In this document: piece by piece, positions 1 through 7,590 of the stretch
Numbering within the stretch: position 1 is the first letter of the stretch
How the letters are laid out: every line of letters starts with the position of its first letter
Assembly (NCBI GenBank): GCA_947458415.1
Contig: CANGZG010000046.1
Span: forward strand, 1-15,344
Direction: 5' to 3'
Origin: Comamonadaceae bacterium
GTDB lineage: Bacteria; Pseudomonadota; Gammaproteobacteria; Burkholderiales; Burkholderiaceae_C
DNA length: 15,344 bases
Translations under genes and position numbers: made by a program
The notes under the pieces: generated by a model
The model's database searches: none
What the model saw: only the letters and a program-made list of their open reading frames with translations
What the model was told of the DNA's origin: nothing

Positions 1-1
1 T

Positions 2-34
2 GATGATGCCATTTACATGATCAAAGCCAACTGA
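2..34 (+). CDS. 3' end of an upstream gene (partial)
   Basis: An open frame enters from the left edge and reads D-D-A-I-Y-M-I-K-A-N before a TGA stop at 32-34. A hairpin followed by T-rich sequence lies 15 nt further on, which fits the end of a plus-strand transcription unit. Ten residues are too few to recognise a family. Other frames of this short stretch cannot be excluded. Confidence 0.4.
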   Translation, partial: DDAIYMIKAN

Positions 35-49
35 GTTTTGAACAACCCG

Positions 50-88
50 CTTGCCCAAGCCGCATTTGGCGGCAGGCAAGTTTCATTT
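50..88 (+). terminator. Hairpin terminator, probably for the left-edge plus-strand gene
   Basis: CTTGCC at 50-55 pairs with GGCAAG at 75-80. Inside it GCCGC at 59-63 pairs with GCGGC at 69-73 around an ATTTG loop. TTTCATTT follows at 81-88. The stem is long and symmetrical, so it may also stop minus-strand transcription coming from the hydroxylase gene, whose stop codon is at 91-93. The T-tract is interrupted, so efficiency is uncertain. Confidence 0.55.
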
Positions 89-90
89 CG

Positions 91-810
91 TCAAGGTTTT
101 TTGTAGCCGTTGAACAGCGTGCCCCACAAGGAGCGCTTGACATCGCTGGTGCCCATGAACCAGTCTGCCAAAGGAAAGGTCAGGTTCATGTTTTTATGCA
201 TCATGATGCCCTGGTTGTGGTGCGCCGCATGATGTCGTCGGATGGTGTTGATGAACGGCAAGTACCTCAGCCACTTGTTGTCTGGTATGTGGCAGCAAAA
301 GTGAAACGTTTCATAGACCAAGTAATGCGCCACGATGGTCATGAAGCTGATGTAGCCCGCGTTGGCACCCCACAGCCCACTGATTAACCAAGCGATGCCA
401 CCCCCGCCGATGGTCAACACCCCAAGTACCCGCCAAGGGAAAAACACAATGCGAAATTCGCGAACACTGTCGAAGGTGTAATTGGCGTCTGTGAAATACT
501 GGTGGTGTTGTCTGGTGTGCCGGTCGTAAATGGCCCGCAGCGCAAACACATCGATATGTCGGTGCATCACATACTTGTGCATGGCCCATTCAACGAAGTT
601 GCCTGTGACAGCCACAGGCAACACCATCCACCAAGCCCAGGTGGCATCATTCAATTGGTGAAAGCCATAAACCAACATTGCCAAACCTACTAAGTAAATG
701 ACTGCGGTGTGCAACAAGCCGTTGTAGAACGGGCTGATGTGGGCGCGGTAATGCTCACGAAACTGACGTTGGTGTTCTGTCATCGCGTTAGGTTCGGAAA
801 AAGTGGTCAT
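91..810 (-). CDS. Fatty acid hydroxylase / sterol desaturase family membrane protein
   Basis: This 239-residue integral membrane protein has the histidine clusters of the di-iron fatty acid hydroxylase superfamily: H78-x4-H83 with H85, H98-x3-H102-H103, H170-x3-H174, and H193-H194-x2-H197-H198. These clusters bind two irons that activate O2 for hydroxylation or desaturation of a lipid-like substrate. Hydrophobic segments lie near residues 33-50, 57-74, 125-145 and 150-170. The C-terminal N-x-L-T-F-P-L-A-D-W-F-M-G-T block is the usual family end. The start is supported by AGGAGA a few bases upstream of ATG at 810. The gene lies 59 nt downstream of the glycerate kinase gene on the same strand and may be co-transcribed, but no functional link is evident. 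The substrate (sterol, carotenoid, fatty acid or alkylglycerol) cannot be read from the sequence. Confidence 0.85.
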   Translation of the reverse strand: MTTFSEPNAMTEHQRQFREHYRAHISPFYNGLLHTAVIYLVGLAMLVYGFHQLNDATWAWWMVLPVAVTGNFVEWAMHKYVMHRHIDVFALRAIYDRHTRQHHQYFTDANYTFDSVREFRIVFFPWRVLGVLTIGGGGIAWLISGLWGANAGYISFMTIVAHYLVYETFHFCCHIPDNKWLRYLPFINTIRRHHAAHHNQGIMMHKNMNLTFPLADWFMGTSDVKRSLWGTLFNGYKKP

Positions 811-835
811 CTCGGTCTCTCCTGTGAATACCCGC

Positions 836-850
836 CCAGCTGTATGCTGG
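836..850 (-). other. Small hairpin between glycerate kinase and hydroxylase genes
   Basis: CCAGC at 836-840 and GCTGG at 846-850 form a perfect 5-bp stem around TGTAT. There is no T-run on the minus strand, so this is at most a weak attenuator or an mRNA-processing site in the 59-nt gap between two same-strand genes. Confidence 0.25.
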
Positions 851-869
851 TTGAATACATGGTTTGAAG

Positions 870-2189
870 CTACAACACCAATATCGCCCTGAAATCGTTC
901 ACGTTCGTGTGTGTCGGGCCAGTCACCACCAAATCATTCAAGGCTTCAAACAAACGGTAACTGTCATTTCTGTCGGCATGGTCAGCAGGTTGGATGCCCC
1001 GTTGCGCGCAGCGCGCCAAGGTGTCGGGCGTGACGATGGCGCCAGCGTTGTCTTCCACGCCGTCAATGCCATCGGTGTCGGCCGCCAATGCCCACACGCG
1101 CGGTTGTGCTTGCAAGGCCGTGGCCAAGCCCAAACAAAATTCGCCCGCGCGCCCGCCTTTGCCTTTGGGAAATCCGGCCACGGGTGGGCGCAGGGTCACA
1201 GTCGTTTCGCCGCCGCTCAAAATCACGCAAGGGGCTTGAAACGGTCCGTGGCCATGGGCCGCAGCGCGGGCCAATGCGGCGTGCATTTTGGCGATCTCGC
1301 GGGATTCGCCCTCGATTTCATCTGACAACACGTACGCATTCAAACCGGCCGCACGCGCTGCTTCGGCTGCGGCTTGCAAAGACTGCATGGGCGTGGCGAG
1401 CATCTTGACTTGGTGAGACGCAAACACAGACGAACTGGACTTGGGTGTTTCCAAAGTGGCGTCTTTCAAAGCCTGTCGCACTGACGCTGGAATGGCAATG
1501 CCATAGCGATCCAAGATGGCCAGTGCTTGTTCGCAGGTGCTGTCATCGGCGACGGTGGGGCCGCTGGCAATCACGGCGGGGTCATCGCCAGGCACATCGC
1601 TGATGGTCAGTGTGCACACGCTGGCAGGGTGACATGCCGCCGCCAATCTGCCGCCTTTGATGCGCGAGAGGTGTTTGCGCACGGTGTTCATTTCGCCGAT
1701 CGGTGCACCGCAAGCCAACAAGTCTTGGTTGATGCGTTGCTTGTCTTGCAAAGTCAGTCCCTCCGCCGGCAAGGTCAATAACGAAGAGCCGCCGCCAGAG
1801 ATCAGGCAAATCACCAAGTCGTCTGCCCCCGCAGCACGCGCCAATGCCAACATGCGTTCGGCTGCGTCAACCCCTGCTTGGTCAGGCACCGGGTGCGCTG
1901 CTTCACAAATCTCGATGCGCTGACGCAACCCTGCCGGACGCGGTGGCGTGTGGTGATATCGGGTCACCACCAAACCGTCGAGTGGCGCGTTCTCTGGCCA
2001 ACATTGCTCGAGGGCATGCGCCATCGCGCCAGCCGCTTTGCCTGCGCCCAACACCCACGTGCGACCGCGAGGCGGTGCTGGCAACAGGGCCGCCATGTTC
2101 GGCAACGGCTGGGCGCGCGCCACAGCCACCTCAAACAAATGGCGTAAAAAAGCGGCGGGCTGTTGCCGGGGGTCGGGAGGTCTGTTCAT
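870..2189 (-). CDS. ttuD: Glycerate 2-kinase, MOFRL family
   Basis: Proteins of this family phosphorylate D-glycerate to 2-phosphoglycerate in the cytosol; older annotations call them hydroxypyruvate reductase (TtuD). Visible family blocks, numbered from the ATG at 2189 (439 aa), are G-A-G-K-A near 48-52, I-S-G-G-G-S-S-L near 130-137, M-N-T-V-R-K-H-L-S-x-I-K-G-G-R near 167-181, S-D-V-P-G-D-D near 197-203, S-G-G-E-T-T-V near 325-331, G-K-G-G-R-A-G-E-F near 343-351 and D-T-D-G-I-D-G near 371-377, the last group being the MOFRL C-terminal domain. The frame also offers a TTG two codons earlier (2195); I prefer the ATG, though neither has a clear ribosome site. Next to ureide-degradation genes it fits salvage of glyoxylate via tartronate semialdehyde and glycerate. 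The intermediate enzymes are absent here, so that role is inferred. Confidence 0.9.
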   Translation of the reverse strand: MNRPPDPRQQPAAFLRHLFEVAVARAQPLPNMAALLPAPPRGRTWVLGAGKAAGAMAHALEQCWPENAPLDGLVVTRYHHTPPRPAGLRQRIEICEAAHPVPDQAGVDAAERMLALARAAGADDLVICLISGGGSSLLTLPAEGLTLQDKQRINQDLLACGAPIGEMNTVRKHLSRIKGGRLAAACHPASVCTLTISDVPGDDPAVIASGPTVADDSTCEQALAILDRYGIAIPASVRQALKDATLETPKSSSSVFASHQVKMLATPMQSLQAAAEAARAAGLNAYVLSDEIEGESREIAKMHAALARAAAHGHGPFQAPCVILSGGETTVTLRPPVAGFPKGKGGRAGEFCLGLATALQAQPRVWALAADTDGIDGVEDNAGAIVTPDTLARCAQRGIQPADHADRNDSYRLFEALNDLVVTGPTHTNVNDFRAILVL

Positions 2190-2268
2190 GGGCAAAGAGG
2201 ATAACGGATTGACTCAAGTTTGGCCGGTTGCCGCCGATCTACCTTTCGATACCCGCTGAAAGAACCCT

Positions 2269-2628
2269 ATGCAAGCCTCTGACGTCAACAAATACTTGAA
2301 AGACACCGCCAATGACCCTGAAAGTCTGTGGCTGATCGTGGCCTCGGTGGTGTTTTTTCCGCTGGTGCTGGCTTGGGCTGTTTGGAAGTTGTTCAACAAA
2401 GGGGCGGATGCGTTTTTGGCGCAAGCGCTCTACAACACCAAGCTCAAGCATTTTCAGGATGCGCGGATCGAAACCCTCAAAGAAGCCCACAAGCAACAAA
2501 TGATGTTCGAGTATCAGCAGTACTTGGCAGAACGCGAAAAACGCTTACAGGCTTATGAGAAAAAAATCAGGGCCCAGGCGCCCCCGCCAGAAACCACCGC
2601 CCCAGCGCTTGACGCTCCTGCTCAGTGA
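2269..2628 (+). CDS. Small single-TM, coiled-coil protein of unknown function
   Basis: I do not recognise a named family. The 119-residue protein has one hydrophobic segment at about 20-42. A long charged helix follows at about 58-105, rich in K, E and Q with coiled-coil character, and the tail is Pro/Ala-rich. The amphipathic helix probably faces the cytoplasm. GAAAGAA just upstream of the ATG may serve as a weak ribosome site. It is divergent from the glycerate kinase gene (79-nt gap), and its last 62 nt overlap the convergent 3' end of puuD. A single-TM scaffold or accessory subunit is possible, but no function can be assigned. Confidence 0.6.
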   Translation: MQASDVNKYLKDTANDPESLWLIVASVVFFPLVLAWAVWKLFNKGADAFLAQALYNTKLKHFQDARIETLKEAHKQQMMFEYQQYLAEREKRLQAYEKKIRAQAPPPETTAPALDAPAQ

Positions 2629-3781
2629 TGCGGGTGGCGTTGCTCATGGGCATTTGACGCAACACCACCACTTGTTGGTAGATGTTTTGTGCATTGGCAC
2701 TGATGAGTGACGGACTGTCTAAGCGCAAATTTTTCATTTGAACTTTTTCACCATGGCAACTGACGCAGCGTTGGTTGACGATGGCTTGCACTTCTTCAAA
2801 AGTCACAGGTTGATCGGCGTTGGATGAGGCCGTGGTTCCCGTGCTGGGCCACAGCGCCAGCACCAAGGCCAAGATCAAACTGACACCTGCCAATGCATAC
2901 GGCCAAGGGTGTGCGGCTTTGCCCAAGTGCCAACTGTGTTTTTGCACAAAGAATTGGCGTATCAACACACCAGCGAACATCATCACAAACAACAAGGCCC
3001 AACGTTGCGGGTGATTGACCAACAGGCCCTCGTGGTTGGCCAACATGGCAAACAACACGGGCAAAGTGAAATAGGTGTTGTGCACGCTGCGCTGCTTGCC
3101 GCGCTGTCCATGAATGGCCAAAGACGCTTCGTCGAAGGGTTGTCCGCTGGTGAGCGCTTTGACCACGATGCGTTGGCCCGGGATGATGCAAAAAAAGACA
3201 TTCGCGCTCATGGTGGTGGCCAAGGTCGCGCCCATGAGCACGAACGCGGCACGTCCCGCATACAGTTGGTTGAACAACCAACACAGCACCGCCACCAACA
3301 CCAGAAGTATCAGTGCAAGCCAGCGCTCGCCATGCGCGCGTTGACCCAAGGTTTTGCACAGCGTGTCGTAGACCCACCAAAAGCCCGCCATGAAACCCAA
3401 GGCGGTGAAACCGGCTGCATGGGTAGACCACGCGTGTACAGCGGGGTCGATCAAATACACGTTGGCTTGCCACAAGTAAAGCACGCAAAACAGCGCGAAT
3501 CCACTCAACCAAGTGGTGTAGCTTTCCCAATAAAACCAATGCAACGTGCTGTTGATGTGTCCGGGTGCGCCGAGGTATTTTTGCGGGTTGTAAAAACCGC
3601 CGCCGTGCACTGCCCACATTTCACCGCCGACGCCTTTGGCTTGCAGGTTGGGGTCTTGTGGGGGAACGAGGTTACTGTCCAGAAACACGAAATAAAACGA
3701 GGAGCCAATCCAAGCAATGGCGACAATGACATGCAACCAGCGCAGCAACAATTGAGCCCATTCAAGCAAGTACATTTCCAT
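2567..3781 (-). CDS. puuD: Urate hydroxylase PuuD, membrane urate oxidase with cytochrome c domain
   Basis: PuuD oxidises urate to 5-hydroxyisourate and is thought to pass electrons to the respiratory chain through its own heme c instead of making H2O2. The 404-residue protein has the DUF989-type membrane part: hydrophobic segments from about 8-35, then near 88-111, 120-142, 153-175, 178-201, 238-252, 260-280 and 294-313. The early W-A-V-H-G-G-G-F-Y block is at about 56-64. A C-terminal cytochrome c domain follows with C339-V-S-C342-H343 as the heme c site and M377 or M379 as candidate distal ligand. Length fits full-length PuuD. It starts 48 nt after xdhC on the same strand, and xdhC, uraH and uraD nearby support the purine role. 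No strong ribosome site precedes the ATG. Its 3' end overlaps the convergent small membrane protein gene by 62 nt. Confidence 0.93.
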   Translation of the reverse strand: MEMYLLEWAQLLLRWLHVIVAIAWIGSSFYFVFLDSNLVPPQDPNLQAKGVGGEMWAVHGGGFYNPQKYLGAPGHINSTLHWFYWESYTTWLSGFALFCVLYLWQANVYLIDPAVHAWSTHAAGFTALGFMAGFWWVYDTLCKTLGQRAHGERWLALILLVLVAVLCWLFNQLYAGRAAFVLMGATLATTMSANVFFCIIPGQRIVVKALTSGQPFDEASLAIHGQRGKQRSVHNTYFTLPVLFAMLANHEGLLVNHPQRWALLFVMMFAGVLIRQFFVQKHSWHLGKAAHPWPYALAGVSLILALVLALWPSTGTTASSNADQPVTFEEVQAIVNQRCVSCHGEKVQMKNLRLDSPSLISANAQNIYQQVVVLRQMPMSNATRITEQERQALGRWFLAGAPGP

Positions 3782-3829
3782 AGGGCTTGACTATATTCTG
3801 ATTTTTTTGAATCGATGTCTGTTCAGGAT

Positions 3830-4633
3830 TTAAAAACCCGTTTGCAACAACTGCGCAGCCACCGACACCGCAATCACCTCAGGCAGTTTGCTGTCAATCC
3901 CCGCGATGCCAATCGGTGTGGTGACCTGCGCAAAATCCGCCGGCCCAAATCCGCGCTCCTCCAACCGGTGCTTGAACCTCGCCCATTTGCTGGCGCTGCC
4001 AATCAATCCCACATAAGGCAAATCCGCCGTTGAACGCAGACGTTTCAAACACGCCGCCAAAATGTCCAGGTCCTCGGCATGGCTGAAGCTCATGATCAAC
4101 ACCCTGCTGCCAGGCTGCAAGTCAGCCACCGCTCCGTGCACGGGGTCCGAATGCTCGGTTGTCACTTGCGCGGGTAAGTTCGCAGGAAACACTTCGTCGC
4201 GGCTGTCGATCCAACGCAATGCAAACGGCAAATCCGACAAGACATTCACCAATGCACCTCCCACGTGCCCGCCGCCAAACAAGGCCACGGGTTGAAGAAG
4301 GGGCCGCAATTCCTCACGAAGTGCCTCGGCGTCCGCCGCGCTCACCCTGCGGTATTCCAACTCGACCACGCCTCCGCAGCATTGCCCCAATGCAGGCCCG
4401 AGTGGCACAGTTTGCAAGCCAGGGTGTGACGCGCGTCCAGCCAACATGTCTTTGGCCAATGCCACCGCTTGGAATTCCAAATGGCCGCCGCCGATGGTGC
4501 CCACCAAGGCATGGGCAAAAACCGCCATCCAACTGCCGCTGTCGCGGGGCACAGAACCACGGGTACGCACCACCTTGACCAACACAGCCTGGTCATGGGT
4601 CAAATGTTCTGTCAGTTGTGTCAATATTTTCAA
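3830..4633 (-). CDS. xdhC: Xanthine dehydrogenase maturation factor XdhC
   Basis: XdhC binds and sulfurates molybdenum cofactor and inserts it into xanthine dehydrogenase in the cytosol. The 267-residue protein has the N-terminal XdhC/CoxI domain (V-V-R-T-R-G-S-V-P-R at about 21-30, G-T-I-G-G-G-H-L-E at 45-53, C85-C86-G-G near the family's cysteine position). It also has the C-terminal Rossmann-like domain (A-L-F-G-G-G-H-V-G at 117-125, F-S-H-A-E-D-L-D at 183-190, G-L-I-G-S-A-S-K at 209-216, T-P-I-G at 239-242). No ATG lies in frame at a sensible distance: the first usable start is TTG at 4633, with GGTG just upstream. The genes for the xanthine dehydrogenase subunits are not adjacent; the upstream neighbour is a divergent lipoprotein gene. 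It probably forms an operon with puuD. Confidence 0.92.
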   Translation of the reverse strand: MKILTQLTEHLTHDQAVLVKVVRTRGSVPRDSGSWMAVFAHALVGTIGGGHLEFQAVALAKDMLAGRASHPGLQTVPLGPALGQCCGGVVELEYRRVSAADAEALREELRPLLQPVALFGGGHVGGALVNVLSDLPFALRWIDSRDEVFPANLPAQVTTEHSDPVHGAVADLQPGSRVLIMSFSHAEDLDILAACLKRLRSTADLPYVGLIGSASKWARFKHRLEERGFGPADFAQVTTPIGIAGIDSKLPEVIAVSVAAQLLQTGF

Positions 4634-4707
4634 AAAATCACCATATTCATTAGGATGTTAAATTCCTGTTCATCCCTATCAGCAACCTCTGCGTTTCAAG
4701 GACTGGC

Positions 4708-5322
4708 ATGCATCGATATTCCATGAACCCAACCACCGTTGGTTTGATGCTCATTTGGTTGACCGGTTGCGTGGTGGCTCCCAAACAAACCACACCACCG
4801 CCAGCGCCAGCGCCTGTCCCTGAATACAAACCTGCGCCTGCGCCGGTACCTGCTCCAGCGTCTGAACCCCAACCCGCTCCCCCGCCGGCACCAGCAGCGC
4901 CGACAGTCAAAGCGCCTCCACCTGCGCCGCCGCCGCAGGCCGCCAAACCCGTGCCACCTGCAGAACCTGTCAACCCCTTGAAATCCATGGCGCGTGATCC
5001 CAAAGAATACCGCAAGGACGCTGCCAAACACCTATACCGCAAGTACCCCGAGAAAATTTATGCAGGCAAACTGCCGCCCATGCTCAAAGCCGTCGGTGTG
5101 ATCGATGTGGTGGTGGGCCCCAACGGCCAAGTGCTGGAGATGATCTGGTCCAGGGCCCCTCGGCATGTGCCCGATGTGATGCGCGACATCGAAACCATGA
5201 TTCGCCAAGCTGGACCGTATCCTGCACCTGTGAACCTGCGCAAAGTCACTTACACCGAAACTTGGTTATGGCATAAAAGCGGACAGTTTCAGCTGGACAC
5301 GTTGACCGAAGGCCAACAATGA
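4708..5322 (+). CDS. Proline/alanine-rich lipoprotein with TonB-like C-terminal domain
   Basis: The N-terminus is a lipoprotein signal: hydrophobic residues 10-18, then the lipobox L18-T-G-C21. Val at +2 after the cysteine gives no inner-membrane retention signal, so outer-membrane sorting is likely. Residues about 28-90 are almost all Pro, Ala, Val and Lys (PAPAPVP-type units), a stiff periplasm-spanning linker. The folded end, about 95-204, contains P-P-M-L-K-A-V-G-V-I-D-V-V-V-G-P-N-G and ends W-L-W-H-K-S-G-Q-F-Q-L-D-T-L-T-E-G-Q, resembling TonB-type C-terminal domains. Unlike TonB it is lipid-anchored and not inner-membrane spanning. AAGGA at 4698-4702 supports the ATG at 4708; a second ATG at 4723 would also give a signal peptide. 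It is convergent with uraH, 6 nt apart. Substrate or partner unknown. Confidence 0.75.
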   Translation: MHRYSMNPTTVGLMLIWLTGCVVAPKQTTPPPAPAPVPEYKPAPAPVPAPASEPQPAPPPAPAAPTVKAPPPAPPPQAAKPVPPAEPVNPLKSMARDPKEYRKDAAKHLYRKYPEKIYAGKLPPMLKAVGVIDVVVGPNGQVLEMIWSRAPRHVPDVMRDIETMIRQAGPYPAPVNLRKVTYTETWLWHKSGQFQLDTLTEGQQ

Positions 5323-5328
5323 AACGTC

Positions 5329-5679
5329 TCAAGACCCTCGGTAGGTCGAGTAACTCCAAGGGCTGACCAACAAAGGCACATGGTAGTGTTGCGACACGTT
5401 TGCCACGCCAAAATCAATCGTCACTTGGTCTAAAAAATTCGGCTCGGGCAAGGCAACGCCTTTGGCAGCGAAATAGTCTTTGACGGCAAACACCAACCGA
5501 TAGGTTCCCACTTGGAGTTGCGGGTTGTCCAGCAAAGGGCCGTCGCTGCGCCCGTCGGTGTTCAACACCCATGTGCGAATCAGTTGTGGTTGCGCAGATT
5601 GGGTGGTGTACAAAGACACCGACATGCCCGCCGCAGGGCAACCGTGCATGGTGTCCAAAACATGTGTGCTCAATCCCAT
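5329..5679 (-). CDS. uraH: 5-Hydroxyisourate hydrolase (transthyretin-like)
   Basis: This enzyme hydrolyses 5-hydroxyisourate, the PuuD product, to OHCU. The 116-residue protein shows the family signature residues: H6 in L-S-T-H-V-L-D, R44 in T-D-G-R-S-D-G-P-L-L, H98 in S-Q-H-Y-H-V-P-L-L-V-S-P, and the C-terminal tetrapeptide Y113-R-G-S116. Length is typical and no signal peptide is seen, so it is cytosolic. AAGAGA upstream of the ATG is a plausible ribosome site. It is divergent from the uraD fusion gene, which performs the next step, and the 76-nt region between the start codons probably holds overlapping promoters that would co-regulate both. Confidence 0.95.
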   Translation of the reverse strand: MGLSTHVLDTMHGCPAAGMSVSLYTTQSAQPQLIRTWVLNTDGRSDGPLLDNPQLQVGTYRLVFAVKDYFAAKGVALPEPNFLDQVTIDFGVANVSQHYHVPLLVSPWSYSTYRGS

Positions 5680-5690
5680 GGTGCGTCTCT

Positions 5691-5719
5691 TTGGTCAGTT
5701 ACTGCGTCAGGTATATAGT
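5691..5719 (+). promoter_or_regulatory. Putative sigma-70 promoter for the uraD-allC fusion gene
   Basis: TTGGTC at 5691-5696 and TATAGT at 5714-5719 are separated by 17 bp, close to TTGACA-N17-TATAAT. Transcription would start near 5726, just after the alternative TTG start at 5723, which supports the ATG at 5756. The region is shared with divergent uraH, for which the AT-rich GTATATAG core may also serve. Confidence 0.45.
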
Positions 5720-5755
5720 TGATTGGATCAGTTTAACGCCCTCCATTTAAACGCC

Positions 5756-7543
5756 ATGAACCCATTGACGCCACCCGCACACAACGACCATCCGATCGCA
5801 TGGCTGAACCAAGCCAGTGATTCAGAAGTGATCGACTGGTTGCACGGCATTTATGAGCACAGCCATTGGGTGGCGCACGCTGCACTGCCGCACCGGCCGT
5901 TTCGCAGTTTGGCGCATTTGAAATGGGCCTTGTGCGACAGCGTGACCCGCGCCTCGCATGCGCAGCAACTGGCATTGGTCAAAGCCCACCCCATGCTGGC
6001 AGCCAAACCCGCAACCGGCTTGACCTCCGAATCTCGACAAGAACAACAACTCGCGGGGCTGTGGCAAAGCACCCCCACACAGGCCGAAGAACTCCGACAA
6101 CTCAACGCGAATTACCTTGCCCGTTTTGGTTGGCCGTTCATCATCGCCGTTCGCGGGCCACGTGGCCTGGGTTTGTCACCCGAAGCCCTCTTGACGGAAT
6201 TGCGCCGTCGCATGACGCATTCACCCGTGCATGAATTCCATGAATGCCTGCGCCAAATTCACCGCATCGCAGAAACCCGCTTGAATGAAAAATGCCAAAG
6301 CCAGCCACGCTTAGGGGGTGAGGTGTGGGACTGGCATGAATGGTTGGCGCAATTCAGCGACCCCGGGTTCAAAGAACATGGGCAATTGAGCGTTTCTTAC
6401 TTGACTGCCGCGCACCAAGCCTGCGCCCACACCCTCGCATTGGGCATGAAAGCCTGCGGCTTTGACGAGGTACACATCGATGACGTGGGCAATGTCGTTG
6501 GCCGCTACCATGCACAAAACCACGATGCGCCGTATTTGCTCACCGGCAGCCATTACGACACGGTGCGCAACGGTGGCAAGTACGACGGGCGCTTGGGCAT
6601 TTTGGTGCCCATGGCATGTGTGCGCGAATGGGCTCGCCAGCAAAAACGCTTGAACATCGGCTTGGAAGTGGTGGCATTTGCCGAAGAAGAAGGCCAACGT
6701 TACAAGGCCACGTTCTTGGCGTCATCGGCTTTGGTCGGCACGTTTGACAACGCATGGCTGGACCAGCAAGACGCCAACGGCATCAGCATGCGCGCCGCCA
6801 TGACAGCGGCCGGGTTCGACCCGCGCCGCATTTCACGCATTCAGCGCGACCCCAAAGGTTATGTCGGTTTTGTTGAGGTGCACATCGAGCAAGGCCCGGT
6901 GTTGCACAGCATGCATTTGCCGCTGGGCATCGTCACCTCCATCAACGGCAGCGTGCGCTACTTGGTGAAGATCACCGGCACGGCCAGCCACGCAGGCACC
7001 AGCCCCATGAACCAACGACAAGACGCGGTGGCCGCGTTCGCGCAATGGGCGGTTGAGGTTGAACAACGCGCCAAACAAGATGGCGATTCTGTTGCCACCA
7101 TCGGCATGTTGAATGTGCCGCAAGGGTCTGTCAATGTCGTGCCTGGCGCTTGCCATTTCAGCCTTGACATGCGCGCACCCACCGATGCACAACGCGATGC
7201 CATGGCGCAGGACCTCTTGCAGCGATTACGCGACATTTGCGCTGAACGCGGCGTGCAATGCGAACTGGAAGAAACGGTGCGGGCCTCTGCCGCCCCCAGC
7301 GACCCGGCTTTGCAACGACGCTGGGAGCAAGCCGTCACCCAACTCGGTTTGCCCATACACCGCATGCCCAGCGGTGCCGGCCATGACGCCATGAAACTGC
7401 ACCAGGTCATGCCACAGGCCATGTTGTTTGTGCGCGGTGAGAACCAAGGCATCAGCCATAACCCGTTGGAATGCACCACCGCCGACGACATCGGTTTGGC
7501 CATCCAAGCTTTTCAGTCGTTCATGGTGGACATGGCGGGCTGA
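5756..7543 (+). CDS. uraD/allC: Fused OHCU decarboxylase (UraD) and allantoate amidohydrolase-like peptidase M20 protein
   Basis: Two enzymes are joined in one 595-residue cytosolic chain. Residues about 13-180 are OHCU decarboxylase, which makes (S)-allantoin: K-A-H78-P-M-L-A, N-A-N-Y-L-A-R-F-G-W-P-F-I near 117-129, A-V-R-G at 131-134 and R-L-N-E-K near 175-179. Residues about 187-595 are an M20-family amidohydrolase of the allantoate amidohydrolase / N-carbamoylase group. It has G-S-H266-Y-D-T-V, K-Y-D277-G-R-L-G, A-E-E-E312-G, V-E-V-H376-I-E-Q-G, T-A-S-H-A-G-T-S-P-M near 409-418 and I-S-H568-N-P-L-E, a complete metal-ligand set. The purine context favours allantoate; ureidoglycolate, hydantoin-derived or carbamoyl-amino-acid substrates remain possible. 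A TTG start at 5723 would add 11 residues, but the promoter-like elements favour the ATG. No allantoinase lies in the window, so the fused steps are not consecutive. Confidence 0.9.
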   Translation: MNPLTPPAHNDHPIAWLNQASDSEVIDWLHGIYEHSHWVAHAALPHRPFRSLAHLKWALCDSVTRASHAQQLALVKAHPMLAAKPATGLTSESRQEQQLAGLWQSTPTQAEELRQLNANYLARFGWPFIIAVRGPRGLGLSPEALLTELRRRMTHSPVHEFHECLRQIHRIAETRLNEKCQSQPRLGGEVWDWHEWLAQFSDPGFKEHGQLSVSYLTAAHQACAHTLALGMKACGFDEVHIDDVGNVVGRYHAQNHDAPYLLTGSHYDTVRNGGKYDGRLGILVPMACVREWARQQKRLNIGLEVVAFAEEEGQRYKATFLASSALVGTFDNAWLDQQDANGISMRAAMTAAGFDPRRISRIQRDPKGYVGFVEVHIEQGPVLHSMHLPLGIVTSINGSVRYLVKITGTASHAGTSPMNQRQDAVAAFAQWAVEVEQRAKQDGDSVATIGMLNVPQGSVNVVPGACHFSLDMRAPTDAQRDAMAQDLLQRLRDICAERGVQCELEETVRASAAPSDPALQRRWEQAVTQLGLPIHRMPSGAGHDAMKLHQVMPQAMLFVRGENQGISHNPLECTTADDIGLAIQAFQSFMVDMAG

Positions 7544-7546
7544 CCG

Positions 7547-7566
7547 CATCGGTCAATCTGCCGATG
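7547..7566. other. Hairpin between convergent genes
   Basis: CATCGG at 7547-7552 and CCGATG at 7561-7566 form a perfect 6-bp stem with an 8-nt loop, in the 47-nt space between the uraD-allC stop and the terC-like stop. It could stop transcription from both sides, but neither strand has a U-tract. Confidence 0.3.
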
Positions 7567-7590
7567 GGCCCAGCACAAGGACCGCGCCGT

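Noticed and set aside
2909..3790. A 293-codon plus-strand frame opposite puuD
   Set aside because: It is His/Gln-rich, has no motif or hydrophobic pattern, and lies fully antisense to a well-identified membrane protein.
4650..5042. Glycine-rich and arginine-rich open frames on the minus strand opposite the lipoprotein gene
   Set aside because: They are the antisense of the Pro/Ala-rich codons (CCA/GCC read as GGC/TGG), which leaves the opposite frames open by composition.
6311..7503. Several 100-180-codon minus-strand frames opposite uraD-allC
   Set aside because: They follow the codon bias of the true gene on the other strand and show no recognisable domains.
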